64,000 bases of DNA from Tridacna crocea (taxonomy: Eukaryota; Mollusca; Bivalvia; Cardiida; Cardiidae): positions 14,165,427 to 14,229,426 of the forward strand of contig OX031065.1 in the NCBI GenBank assembly GCA_943736015.1, given 5' to 3'. A model generated the notes under the pieces. That model made no database searches, had not been told where the DNA came from, and worked only from the letters and a program-made list of their open reading frames with translations. This document shows, one piece after another, positions 48,639-61,761 of the stretch (within the stretch, counting starts at the first letter, position 1; every line of letters begins with the position of its first letter). The position numbers and the translations under genes were made by a program.

Positions 48639-50278
48639 TTGAAGAGATTAGAAAAATTACACTTCAGTTGCCTTTGTTTGATATATGGGTTTTCAGTGTC
48701 TTTTTTAGCTACTTGTCACATTAATTTTTGGGTTTTTTCTACACTGTACATTGATCAATTTGGCTTATTGAAAAGTTTCAATGTGCAGCATTTATTGTGG
48801 GTCCAGTTAGAAAAGCGAATCCAGTTTAGGGCTTGGGAGGGGGGGGTGCATCGAGGGTTTAAGGGAAGTAACTCTTGCAAGGGGCTTGAAAAGACCAAAA
48901 CAAGGTCTTCTGGGCCCCTATTTTCTTAAATGTTTGCCCATTTTCAGTGAAATCTGGCATGTGTGGATGGTGCATGCCTGGCAGTTTGCCAAGGACTGCA
49001 CAGCAGCCTTTAAAGAAGACTTTAAATCCACTTTTATGCCGTTTTTTTTCACTGTTTTTTATCTATAAATTAGCGCCCATTTTGGAGCGATTTTGAAGGC
49101 CTCTGATTGGCTGATGGGCCCAGCTTTGAATTTGGCTGTTGGTACCCATTCTGATTTCCTTAAAGCTTCTCTGATTGGATAATTTCAGAGAGGGAAGAGA
49201 TTTGATTGGCTGATGGGAAGGGGGGGGGAAATATCTGTTTATCCTTATTAACCTTTTACCACATAATGAAGCGGCTTTTTAACACCCCGAAGGCTTTTGA
49301 AAATAAACTGAGGAAAGGAGAAAATGCGGGCTACCAGCATTTTCTCCTTTTCCCACAATGTTTTCTACCCTATCAAAGAAAAAAATTGGATATTTTAGTT
49401 ATTCTTACATCTTATTTAATATTTATGGCCTACTTCTAAATTCTTCAAACAAGAACAAGATTTTTTTATCGGAAAAAGTTTCCGCAACTGCAACCGGTTA
49501 TTTCTGAATTTTATATTTTCGCGCAGCGGTTAAACATAAAATTTGACTTATGACTCGCGTGGTCGTCAAAATTGGTTCAATGTTTTCGTCACCCTGGTAA
49601 GAAAACAGGGAAAAATTTTGTTTACCTTTCTTTGATTTGTACAACAGGTATCGGTTGCCTCCGAAAGTGTCGAAGTTGATTTTACGATGTTACGCACAGC
49701 ACGTAACAGTCACGTGTGGGCGAGATGGTCACCGTAACCAAATCAGTGGCCCTAGTGAGAGAAAATGAAAAGGAAAAATCCGTATAATAGACTTAAGCAA
49801 CCATTGTCGTATGCTAGAAAATATTCCCTAAGTCGAATTTTCATGTTTTTGCGGATACGTAAGAGGCACCTGCCAGACAGTAGACAACCTAAATGGGTTT
49901 GTTGTCAGGTATAAAAAGATTGGAAAAAAAAAAATATTAGAAATTATATAAGTTCCCTCTATTTGACCTATCAAGCAACAGGTGTCGTCTGCTATGAAAT
50001 GCTCCGTAAGTCAATTTTTCGCGGAGACGTAACTGACACCTATGAGACGGTAGTCAACGTAAATGGATTTGTCGTCACGGTATAAAGAGATTGGAGAAAA
50101 AAATATACAGTAAAAATTTAGTTCCTTTTGTTTGATTTATGCAATAAGAAGCAGTTGCTACTGAAAGAGCCTTCAGTCTTTTTTTAGCCACTTGTCGCAT
50201 TATTTTCTGGGGTTTTCGCATGAGCGTAACGGGCACATATGAGACGGTAGTCAACGTAACTGGGTTTCTTGTTGTGGT
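48639..50278 (+). repeat. Unit 30 (1640 bp)
   Basis: Long shared haplotype with unit 38 at +13123: tagctacttg near 48708, G8 tract, aatatttatgg near 49420, ggttatttctg near 49496 (shortens the ACCGGT palindrome), gaaaaggaaaaatcc near 49767, gctagaaaat near 49814. Private gatcaatttgg near 48753. Confidence 0.95.
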
Positions 50279-51919
50279 TTGAAGAGATTAGAAAAATTAC
50301 ACTTCAGTTGCCTTTGTTTGATATATGGGTTTTCAGTGTCTTTTTTAGCCACTTGTCACATTAATTTTTGGGTTTTTTCTACACTGTACATTGATCACTT
50401 TGGCTTATTGAAAAGTTTCAATGTGCAGCATTTATTGTGGGTCCAGTTAGAAAAGCGAATCCAGTTTAGGGCTTGGGAGGGGGGGTGCATCGAGGGTTTA
50501 AGGGAAGTAACTCTTGCAAGGGGCTTGAAAAGACCAAAACAAGGTCTTCTGGGCCCCTATTTTCTTAAATGTTTGCCCATTTTCAGTGAAATCTGGCATG
50601 TGTGGATGGTGCATGCCTGGCAGTTTGCCAAGGACTGCACAGCAGCCTTTAAAGAAGACTTTAAATCCACTTTTATGCCGTTTTTTTTCACTGTTTTTTA
50701 TCTATAAATTAGCGCCCATTTTGGAGCGATTTTGAAGGCCTCTGATTGGCTGATGGGCCCAGCTTTGAATTTGGCTGTTGGTACCCATTCTGATTTCCTT
50801 AAAGCTTCTCTGATTGGATAATTTCAGAGAGGGAAGAGATTTGATTGGCTGATGGGAAGGGGGGGGGGGAAATATCTGTTTATCCTTATTAACCTTTTAC
50901 CACATAATGAAGCGGCTTTTTAACACCCCGAAGGCTTTTGAAAATAAACTGAGGAAAGGAGAAAATGCGGGCTACCAGCATTTTCTCCTTTTCCCACAAT
51001 GTTTTCTACCCTATCAAAGAAAAAAATTGGATATTTTAGTTATTCTTACATCTTATTTAATCTTTATGGCCTACTTCTAAATTCTTCAAACAAGAACAAG
51101 ATTTTTTTATCGGAAAAAGATTTCGCAACTGCAACCGGTTGCTTCTGAATTTTATATTTTCGCGCAGCGGTTAAACATAAAATTTGACTTATGACTCGCG
51201 TGGTCGTCAAAATTGGTTCAATGTTTTCGTCACCCTGGTAAGAAAACAGGGAAAAATTTTGTTTACCTTTCTTTGATTTGTACAACAGGTATTGGTTGCC
51301 TCCGAAAGTGTCGAAGTTGATTTTACGATGTTACGCACAGCACGTAACAGTCACGTGTGGGCAAGATGGTCACCGTAACCAAATCAGTGGCCCTAGTGAG
51401 AGAAAATGAAAAAGAAAAATCCGTATAATAGACTTAAGCAACCATTGTCGTATGCTATAAAATATTCCCTAAGTCGAATTTTCCTGTTTTTGCGGATACG
51501 TAAGAGGCACCTGCCAGACAGTAGACAACCTAAATGGGTTTGTTGTCAGGTATAAAAAGATTGGAAAAAAAAAAATATTAGAAATTATATAAGTTCCCTC
51601 TATTTGACCTATCGAGCAACAGGTGTCGTCTGCTATGAAATGCTCCGTAAGTCAATTTTTCGCGGAGATGTAACTGACACCTATGAGACGGTAGTCAACG
51701 TAAATGGATTTGTCGTCACGGTATAAAGAGATTGGAGAAAAAAATATACAGTAAAAATTTAGTTCCTTTTGTTTGCTTTATGCAATAAGAAGCAGTTGCT
51801 ACTGAAAGAGCCTTCAGTCTTTTTTTAGCCACTTGTCGCATTATTTTCTGGGGTTTTCGCATGAGTGTAACGGGCACATATGAGACGGTAGTCAACGTAA
51901 CTGGGTTTCTTGTTGTGGT
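50279..51919 (+). repeat. Unit 31 (1641 bp)
   Basis: Poly-G 11 near 50859. Carries the unit 2/4 alleles gatttcgc near 51119, tcctgttttt near 51482 and gagatgtaac near 51666, and gggcaag like unit 4. Private tattggttg near 51291, atcgagcaac near 51611, gtttgcttta near 51771 and gagtgtaac near 51863. Confidence 0.95.
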
Positions 51920-53558
51920 TTGAAGAGATTAGAAAAATTACACTTCAGTTGCCTTTGTTTGATATATGGGTTTTCAGTGTCTTTTTTAGCCACTTGTCAC
52001 ATTAATTTTTGGGTTTTTTCTACACTGTACATTGATCACTTTGGCTTATTGAAAAGTTTCAATGTGCAGCATTTATTGTGGGTCCAGTTAGAAAAGCGAA
52101 TCCAGTTTAGGGCTTGGGAGGGGGGGTGCATCGAGGGTTTAAGGGAAGTAACTCTTGCAAGGGGCTTGAAAAGACCAAAACAAGGTCTTCTGGGCCCCTA
52201 TTTTCTTAAATGTTTGCCCATTTTCAGTGAAATCTGGCATGTGTGGATGGTGCATGCCTGGCAGTTTGCCAAGGACTGCACAGCAGCCTTTAAAGAAGAC
52301 TTTAAATCCACTTTTATGCCGTTTTTTTTCACTGTTTTTTATCTATAAATTAGCGCCCATTTTGGAGCGATTTTGAAGGCCTCTGATTGGCTGATGGGCC
52401 CAGCTTTGAATTTGGCTGTTGGTACCCATTCTGATTTCCTTAAAGCTTCTCTGATTGGATAATTTCAGAGAGGAAAGGGATTTGATTGGCTGATGGGAAG
52501 GGGGGGGGAAATATCTGTTTATCCTTATTAACCTTTTACCACATAATGAAGCGGCTTTTTAACACCCCGAAGGCTTTTGAAAATAAACTGAGGAAAGGAG
52601 AAAATGCGGGCTACCAGCATTTTCTCCTTTTCCCACAATGTTTTCTACCCTATCAAAGAAAAAAATTGGATATTTTAGTTATTCTTACATCTTATTTAAT
52701 CTTTATGGCCTACTTCTAAATTCTTCAAACAAGAACAAGATTTTTTTATCGGAAAAAGTTTCCGCAACTGCAACCGGTTGCTTCTGAATTTTATATTTTC
52801 GCGCAGCGGTTAAACATAAAATTGGACTTATGACTCGCGTGGTCGTCAAAATTGGTTCAATGTTTTCGTCACCCTGGTAAGAAAACAGGGAAAAATTTTG
52901 TTTACCTTTCTTTGATTTGTACAACAGGTATCGGTTGCCTCCGAAAGTGTCGAAGTTGATTTTACGATGTTACGCACAGCACGTAACAGTCACGTGTGGG
53001 CGAGATGGTCACCGTAACCAAATCAGTGGCCCTAGTGAGAGAAAATGAAAAAGAAAAATCCGTATAATAGACTTAAGCAACCATTGTCGTATGCCAGAAA
53101 ATATTCCCTAAGTCGAATTTTCATGTTTTTGCGGATACGTAAGAGGCACCTGCCAGACAGTAGACAACCTAAATGGGTTTGTTGTCAGGTATAAAAAGAT
53201 TGGAAAAAAAAAAATATTAGAAATTATATAAGTTCCCTCTATTTGACCTATCAAGCAACAGGTGTCGTCTGCTATGAAATGCTCCGTAAGTCAATTTTTC
53301 GCGGAGATGTAACTGACACCTATGAGACGGTAGTCAACGTAAATGGATTTGTCGTCACGGTATAAAGAGATTGGAGAAAAAAATATACAGTAAAAATTTA
53401 GTTCCTTTTGTTTGATTTATGCAATAAGAAGCAGTTGCTACTGAAAGAGCCTTCAGTCTTTTTTTAGCCACTTGTCGCATTATTTTCTGGGGTTTTCGCA
53501 TGAGCGTAACGGGCACATATGAGACGGTAGTCAACGTAACTGGGTTTCTTGTTGTGGT
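51920..53558 (+). repeat. Unit 32 (1639 bp)
   Basis: Private gaggaaagggatttg near 52469 between the second and third CCAAT boxes. attggactt, gggcgag, gccagaaaat near 53094 and gagatgtaac near 53305 (shared with units 21/26). Poly-G 9. Confidence 0.95.
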
Positions 53559-55199
53559 TTGAAGAGATTAGAAAAATTACACTTCAGTTGCCTTTGTTTG
53601 ATATATGGGTTTTCAGTGTCTTTTTTAGCCACTTGTCACATTAATTTTTGGGTTTTTTCTACACTGTACATTGATCACTTTGGCTTATTGAAAAGTTTCA
53701 ATGTGCAGCATTTATTGTGGGTCCAGTTAGAAAAGCGAATCCAGTTTAGGGCTTGGGAGGGGGGGTGCATCGAGGGTTTAAGGGAAGTAACTCTTGCAAG
53801 GGGCTTGAAAAGACCAAAACAAGGTCTTCTGGGCCCCTATTTTCTTAAATGTTTGCCCATTTTCAGTGAAATCTGGCATGTGTGGATGGTGCATGCCTGG
53901 CAGTTTGCCAAGGACTGCACAGCAGCCTTTAAAGAAGACTTTAAATCCACTTTTATGCCGTTTTTTTTCACTGTTTTTTTATCTATAAATTAGCGCCCAT
54001 TTTGGAGCGATTTTGAAGGCCTCTGATTGGCTGATGGGCCCAGCTTTGAATTTGGCTGTTGGTACCCATTCTGATTTCCTTAAAGCTTCTCTGATTGGAT
54101 AATTTCAGAGAGGGAAGAGATTTGATTGGCTGATGGGAAGGGGGGGGGGAAATATCTGTTTATCCTTATTAACCTTTTACCACATAATGAAGCGGCTTTT
54201 TAACACCCCGAAGGCTTTTGAAAATAAACTGAGGAAAGGAGAAAATGCGGGCTACCAGCATTTTCTCCTTTTCCCACAATGTTTTCTACCCTATCAAAGA
54301 AAAAAATTGGATATTTTAGTTATTCTTACATCTTATTTAATCTTTATGGCCTACTTCTAAATTCTTCAAACAAGAACAAGATTTTTTTATCGGAAAAAGT
54401 TTCCGCAACTGCAACCGGTTGCTTCTGAATTTTATATTTTCGCGCAGCGGTTAAACATAAAATTTGACTTATGACTCGCATGGTCGTCAAAATTGGTTCA
54501 ATGTTTTCGTCACCCTGGTAAGAAAACAGGGAAAAATTTTGTTTACCTTTCTTTGATTTGTACAACAGGTATCGGTTGCCTCCGAAAGTGTCGAAGTTGA
54601 TTTTACGATGTTACCCACAGCACGTAACAGTCACGTGTGGGCGAGATGGTCACCGTAACCAAATCAGTGGCCCTAGTGAGAGAAAATGAAAAAGAAAAAT
54701 CCGTATAATAGACTTAAGCAACCATTGTCGTATGCTATAAAATATTCCCTAAGTCGAATTTTCATGTTTTTGCGGATACGTAAGAGGCACCTGCCAGACA
54801 GTAGACAACCTAAATGGGTTTGTTGTCAGGTATAAAAAGATTGGAAAAAAAAAAATATTAGAAATTATATAAGTTCCCTCTATTTGACCTATCAAGCAAC
54901 AGGTGTCGTCTGCTATGAAATGCTCCGTAAGTCAATTTTTCGCGGAGACGTAACTGACACCTATGAGACGGTAGTCAACGTAAATGGATTTGTCGTCACG
55001 GTATAAAGAGATTGGAGAAAAAAATATACAGTAAAAATTTAGTTCCTTTTGTTTGATTTATGCAATAAGAAGCAGTTGCTACTGAAAGAGCCTTCAGTCT
55101 TTTTTTAGCCACTTGTCGCATTATTTTCTGGGGTTTTCGCATGAGGGTAACGGGCACATTTGAGACGGTAGTCAACGTAACTGGGTTTCTTGTTGTGGT
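53559..55199 (+). repeat. Unit 33 (1641 bp)
   Basis: Counterpart of unit 27: T7 near 53975, actcgcatgg near 54475, gttacccac near 54610, atgagggtaac and cacatttgag near 55141-55163. Differs in poly-G (10 against 8). Confidence 0.95.
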
Positions 55200-56837
55200 T
55201 TGAAGAGATTAGAAAAATTACACTTCAGTTGCCTTTGTTTGATATATGGGTTTTCAGTGTCTTTTTTAGCCACTTGTCACATTAATTTTTGGGTTTTTTC
55301 TACACTGTACATTGATCACTTTGGCTTATTGAAAAGTTTCAATGTGCAGCATTTATTGTGGGTCCAGTTAGAAAAGCGAATCCAGTTTAGGGCTTGGGAT
55401 GGGGGGTGCATCGAGGGTTTAAGGGAAGTAACTCTTGCAAGGGGCTTGAAAAGACCAAAACAAGGTCTTCTGGGCCCCTATTTTCTTAAATGTTTGCCCA
55501 TTTTCAGTGAAATCTGGCATGTGTGGATGGTGCATGCCTGGCAGTTTGCCAAGGACTGCACAGCAGCCTTTAAAGAAGACTTTAAATCCACTTTTATGCC
55601 GTTTTTTTTCACTGTTTTTTATCTATAAATTAGCGCCCATTTTGGAGCGATTTTGAAGGCCTCTGATTGGCTGATGGGCCCAGCTTTGAATTTGGCTGTT
55701 GGTACCCATTCTGATTTCCTTAAAGCTTCTCTGATTGGATAATTTCAGAGAGGGAAGAGATTTGATTGGCTGATGGGAAGGGGGGGGGAAATATCTGTTT
55801 ATTCTTATTAACCTTTTACCACATAATGAAGCGGCTTTTTAACACCCCGAAGGCTTTTGAAAATAAACTGAGGAAAGGAGAAAATGCGGGCTACCAGCAT
55901 TTTCTCCTTTTCCCACAATGTTTTCTACCCTATCAAAGAAAAAAATTGGATATTTTAGTTATTCTTACATCTTATTTAATCTTTATGGCCTACTTCTAAA
56001 TTCTTCAAACAAGAACAAGATTTTTTTATCGGAAAAAGTTTCCGCAACTGCAACCGGTTGCTTCTGAATTTTATATTTTCGCGCAGCGGTTAAACATAAA
56101 ATTGGACTTATGACTCGCGTGGTCGTCAAAATTGGTTCAATGTTTTCGTCACCCTGGTAAGAAAACAGGGAAAAATTTTGTTTACCTTTCTTTGATTTGT
56201 ACAACAGGTATCGGTTGCCTCCGAAAGTGTCGAAGTTGATTTTACGATGTTACGCACAGCACGTAACAGTCACGTGTGGGCGAGATGGTCACCGTAACCA
56301 AATCAGTGGCCCTAGTGAGAGAAAATGAAAAAGAAAAATCCGTATAATAGACTTAAGCAACCATTGTCGTATGCTATAAAATATTCCCTAAGTCGAATTT
56401 TCATGTTTTTGCGGATACGTAAGAGGCACCTGCCAGACAGTAGACAACCTAAATGGGTTTGTTGTCAGATATAAAAAGATTGGAAAAAAAAAATATCAGA
56501 AATTATATAAGTTCCCTCTATTTGACCTATCAAGCAACAGGTGTCGTCTGCTATGAAATGCTCCGTAAGTCAATTTTTCGCGGAGACGTAACTGACACCT
56601 ATGAGACGGTAGTCAATGTAAATGGATTTGTCGTCACGGTATAAAGAGATTGGAGAAAAAAATATACAGTAAAAATTTAGTTCCTTTTGTTTGATTTATG
56701 CAATAAGAAGCAGTTGCTACTGAAAGAGCCTTCAGTCTTTTTTTAGCCACTTGTCGCATTATTTTCTGGGGTTTTCGCATGAGCGTAACGGGCACATATG
56801 AGACGGTAGTCAACGTAACTGGGTTTCTTGTTGTGGT
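55200..56837 (+). repeat. Unit 34 (1638 bp)
   Basis: gggatggggggtg near 55397, ttattcttatt near 55799, cagatataaaaag near 56466 (both shared with unit 36). Private atatcagaaat near 56493 and caatgtaaatgg near 56613 (CpG-to-TpG). Poly-A 10, poly-G 9. Confidence 0.95.
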
Positions 56838-58476
56838 TTGAAGAGATTAGAAAAATTACACTTCAGTTGCCTTTGTTTGATATATGGGTTTTCAGTGTCT
56901 TTTTTAGCCACTTGTCACATTAATTTTTGGGTTTTTTCTACACTGTACATTGATCACTTTGGCTTATTGAAAAGTTTCAATGTGCAGCATTTTTTGTGGG
57001 TCCAGTTAGAAAAGCGAATCCAGTTTAGGGCTTGGGAGGGGGGGTGCATCGAGGGTTTAAGGGAAGTAACTCTTGCAAGGGGCTTGAAAAGACCAAAACA
57101 AGGTCTTCTGGGCCCCTATTTTCTTAAATATTTGCCCATTTTCAGTGAAATCTGGCATGTGTGGATGGTGCATGCCTGGCAGTTTGCCAAGGACTGCACA
57201 GCAGCCTTTAAAGAAGACTTTAAATCCACTTTTATGCCGTTTTTTTTCACTGTTTTTTTATCTATAAATTAGCGCCCATTTTGGAGCGATTTTGAAGGCC
57301 TCTGATTGGCTGATGGGCCCAGCTTTGAATTTGGCTGTTGGTACCCATTCTGATTTCCTTAAAGCTTCTCTGATTGGATAATTTCAGAGAGGGAAGAGAT
57401 TTGATTGGCTGATGGGAAGGGGGGGGAAATATCTGTTTATCCTTATTAACCTTTTACCACATAATGAAGCGGCTTTTTAACACCCCGAAGGCTTTTGAAA
57501 ATAAACTGAGGAAAGGAGAAAATGCGGGCTACCAGCATTTTCTCCTTTTCCCACAATGTTTTCTACCCTATCAAAGAAAAAAATTGGATATTTTAGTTAT
57601 TCTTACATCTTATTTAATCTTTATGGCCTACTTCTAAATTCTTCAAACAAGAACAAGATTTTTTTATCGGAAAAAGTTTCCGCAACTGCAACCGGTTGCT
57701 TCTGAATTTTATATTTTCGCGCAGCGGTTAAACATAAAATTGGACTTATGACTCGCGTGGTCGTCAAAATTGGTTCAATGTTTTCGTCACCCTGGTAAGA
57801 AAACAGGGAAAAATTTTGTTTACCTTTCTTTGATTTGTACAACAGGTATCGGTTGCCTCCGAAAGTGTCGAAGTTGATTTTACGATGTTACCCACAGCAC
57901 GTAACAGTCACGTGTGGGCGAGATGGTCACCGTAACCAAATCAGTGGCCCTAGTGAGAGAAAATGAAAAAGAAAAATCCGTATAATAGACTTAAGCAACC
58001 ATTGTCGTATGCTAGAAAATATTCCCTAAGTCGAATTTTCATGTTTTTGCGGATACGTAAGAGGCACCTGCCAGACAGTAGACAACCTAAATGGGTTTGT
58101 TGTCAGGTATAAAAAGATTGGAAAAAAAAAAATATTAGAAATTATATAAGTTCCCTCTATTTGACCTATCAAGCAACAGGTGTCGTCTGCTATGAAATGC
58201 TCCGTAAGTCAATTTTTCGCGGAGACGTAACTGACACCTATGAGACGGTAGTCAACGTAAATGGATTTGTCGTCACGGTATAAAGAGATTGGAGAAAAAA
58301 ATATACAGTAAAAATTTAGTTCCTTTTGTTTGATTTATGCAATAAGAAGCAGTTGCTACTGAAAGAGCCTTCAGTCTTTTTTTAGCCACTTGTCGCATTA
58401 TTTTCTGGGGTTTTCGCATGAGCGTAACGGGCACATTTGAGACGGTAGTCAACGTAACTGGGTTTCTTGTTGTGGT
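56838..58476 (+). repeat. Unit 35 (1639 bp)
   Basis: T7 run, attggactt, gttacccac near 57888, gctagaaaat near 58011, cacatttgag near 58433. Private gcattttttgtggg near 56987 and taaatatttgccc near 57125. Confidence 0.95.
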
Positions 58477-60118
58477 TTGAAGAGATTAGAAAAATTACAC
58501 TTCAGTTGCCTTTGTTTGATATATGGGTTTTCAGTGTCTTTTTTAGCCACTTGTCACATTAATTTTTGGGTTTTTTCTACACTGTACATTGATCACTTTG
58601 GCTTATTGAAAAGTTTCAATGTGCAGCATTTATTGTGGGTCCAGTTAGAAAAGCGAATCCAGTTTAGGGCTTGGGATGGGGGGTGCATCGAGGGTTTAAG
58701 GGAAGTAACTCTTGCAAGGGGCTTGAAAAGACCAAAACAAGGTCTTCTGGGCCCCTATTTTCTTAAATGTTTGCCCATTTTCAGTGAAATCTGGCATGTG
58801 TGGATGGTGCATGCCTGGCAGTTTGCCAAGGACTGCACAGCAGCCTTTAAAGAAGACTTTAAATCCACTTTTATGCCGTTTTTTTTCACTGTTTTTTATC
58901 TATAAATTAGCGCCCATTTTGGAGCGATTTTGAAGGCCTCTGATTGGCTGATGGGCCCAGCTTTGAATTTGGCTGTTGGTACCCATTCTGATTTCCTTAA
59001 AGCTTCTCTGATTGGATAATTTCAGAGAGGGAAGAGATTTGATTGGCTGATGGGAAGGGGGGGGGGGAAATATCTGTTTATTCTTATTAACCTTTTACCA
59101 CATAATGAAGCGGCTTTTTAACACCCCGAAGGCTTTTGAAAATAAACTGAGGAAAGGAGAAAATGCGGGCTACCAGCATTTTCTCCTTTTCCCACAATGT
59201 TTTCTACCCTATCAAAGAAAAAAATTGGATATTTTAGTTATTCTTACATCTTATTTAATCTTTATGGCCTACTTCTAAATTCTTCAAACAAGAACAAGAT
59301 TTTTTTATCGGAAAAAGTTTCCGCAACTGCACCCGGTTATTTCTGAATTTTATATTTTCGCGCAGCGGTTAAACATAAAATTGGACTTATGACTCGCGTG
59401 GTCGTCAAAATTGGTTCAATGTTTTCGTCACCCTGGTAAGAAAACAGGGAAAAATTTTGTTTACCTTTCTTTGATTTGTACAACAGGTATCGGTTGCCTC
59501 CGAAAGTGTCGAAGTTGATTTTACGATGTTACGCACAGCACGTAACAGTCACGTGTGGGCGAGATGGTCACCGTAACCAAATCAGTGGCCCTAGTGAGAG
59601 AAAATGAAAAAGAAAAATCCGTATAATAGACTTAAGCAACCATTGTCGTATGCTATAAAATATTCCCTAAGTCGAATTTTCATGTTTTTGCGGATACGTA
59701 AGAGGCACCTGCCAGACAGTAGACAACCTAAATGGGTTTGTTGTCAGATATAAAAAGATTGGAAAAAAAAAAAATATTAGAAATTATATAAGTTCCCTCT
59801 ATTTGACCTATCAAGCAACAGGTGTCGTCTGCTATGAAATGCTCCGTAAGTCAATTTTTCGCGGAGACGTAACTGACACCTATGAGACGGTAGTCAACGT
59901 AAATGGATTTGTCGTCACGGTATAAAGAGATTGGAGAAAAAAATATACAGTAAAAATTTAGTTCCTTTTGTTTGATTTATGCAATAAGAAGCAGTTGCTA
60001 CTGAAAGAGCCTTCAGTCTTTTTTTAGCCACTTGTCGCATTATTTTCTGGGGTTTTCGCATGAGCGTAACGGGCACATATGAGACGGTAGTCAACGTAAC
60101 TGGGTTTCTTGTTGTGGT
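58477..60118 (+). repeat. Unit 36 (1642 bp)
   Basis: gggatggggggtg near 58674, poly-G 11 near 59057, ttattcttatt near 59078, gcacccggttatttc near 59329 (private change inside the palindrome), cagatataaaaag near 59746, poly-A 12. Confidence 0.95.
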
Positions 60119-61761
60119 TTGAAGAGATTAGAAAAATTACACTTCAGTTGCCTTTGTTTGATATATGGGTTTTCAGTGTCTTTTTTAGCCACTTGTCACA
60201 TTAATTTTTGGGATTTTTCTACACTGTACATTGATCACTTTGGCTTATTGAAAAGTTTCAATGTGCAGCATTTATTGTGGGACCAGTTATAAAAGCGAAT
60301 CCAGTTTAGGGCTTGGGAGGGGGGGGTGCATCGAGGGTTTAAGGGAAGTAACTCTTGCAAGGGGCTTGAAAAGACCAAAACAAGGTCTTCTGGGCCCCTA
60401 TTTTCTTAAATGTTTGCCCATTTTCAGTGAAATCTGGCATGTGTGGATGGTGCATGCCTGGCAGTTTGCCAAGGACTGCACAGCAGCCTTTAAAGAAGAC
60501 TTTAAATCCACTTTTATGCCGTTTTTTTTCACTGTTTTTTATCTATAAATTAGCGCCCATTTTGGAGCGATTTTGAAGGCCTCTGATTGGCTGATGGGCC
60601 CAGCTTTGAATTTGGCTGTTGGTACCCATTCTGATTTCCTTAAAGCTTCTCTGATTGGATAATTTCAGAGAGGGAAGAGATTTGATTGGCTGATGGGAAG
60701 GGGGGGGGGGAAATATCTGTTTATCCTTATTAACCTTTTACCACATAATGAAGCGGCTTTTTAACACCCCGAAGGCTTTTGAAAATAAACTGAGGAAAGG
60801 AGAAAATGCGGGCTACCAGCATTTTCTCCTTTTCCCACAATGTTTTCTACCCTATCAAAGAAAAAAATTGGATATTTTAGTTATTCTTACATCTTATTTA
60901 ATCTTTATGGCCTACTTCTAAATTCTTCAAACAAGAACAAGATTTTTTTATCGGAAAAAGTTTCCGCAACTGCAACCGGTTGCTTCTGAATTTTATATTT
61001 TCGCGCAGCGGTTAAACATAAAATTGGACTTATGACTCGCGTGGTCGTCAAAATTGGTTCAATGTTTTCGTCACCCTGGTAAGAAAACAGGGAAAAATTT
61101 TGTTTACCTTTCTTTGATTTGTACAACAGGTATCGGTTGCCTCCGAAAGTGTCGAAGTTGATTTTACGATGTTACGCACAGCACGTAACAGTCACGTGTG
61201 GGCGAGATGGTCACCGTAACCAAATCAGTGGCCCTAGTGAGAGAAAATGAAAAAGAAAAATCCGTATAATAGACTTAAGCAACCATTGTCGTATGCTATA
61301 AAATATTCCCTAAGTCGAATTTTCATGTTTTTGCGGATACGTAAGAGGCACCTGCCAGACAGTAGACAACCTAAATGGGTTTGTTGTCAGGTATAAAAAG
61401 ATTGGAAAAAAAAAAAATATTAGAAATTATATAAGTTCCCTCTATTTGACCTATCAAGCAACAGGTGTCGTCTGCTATGAAATGCTCCGTAAGTCAATTT
61501 TTCGCGGAGACGTAACTGACACCTATGAGACGGTAGTCAACATAAATGGATTTGTCGTCACGGTATAAAGAGATTGGAGAAAAAAATATACAGTAAAAAT
61601 TTAGTTCCTTTTGTTTGATTTATGCAATAAGAAGCAGTTGCTACTGAAAGAGCCTTCAGTCTTTTTTTAGCCACTTGTCGCATTATTTTCTGGGGTTTTC
61701 GCATGAGCGTAACGGGCACATATGAGACGGTAGTCAACGTAACTGGGTTTCTTGTTGTGGT
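60119..61761 (+). repeat. Unit 37 (1643 bp)
   Basis: Longest unit. Private gggatttttctac near 60211 and gggaccagttataaaagcg near 60279. G8 tract in the quadruplex motif, poly-G 11 near 60700, attggactt, poly-A 12, caacataaatgg near 61539. Confidence 0.95.
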
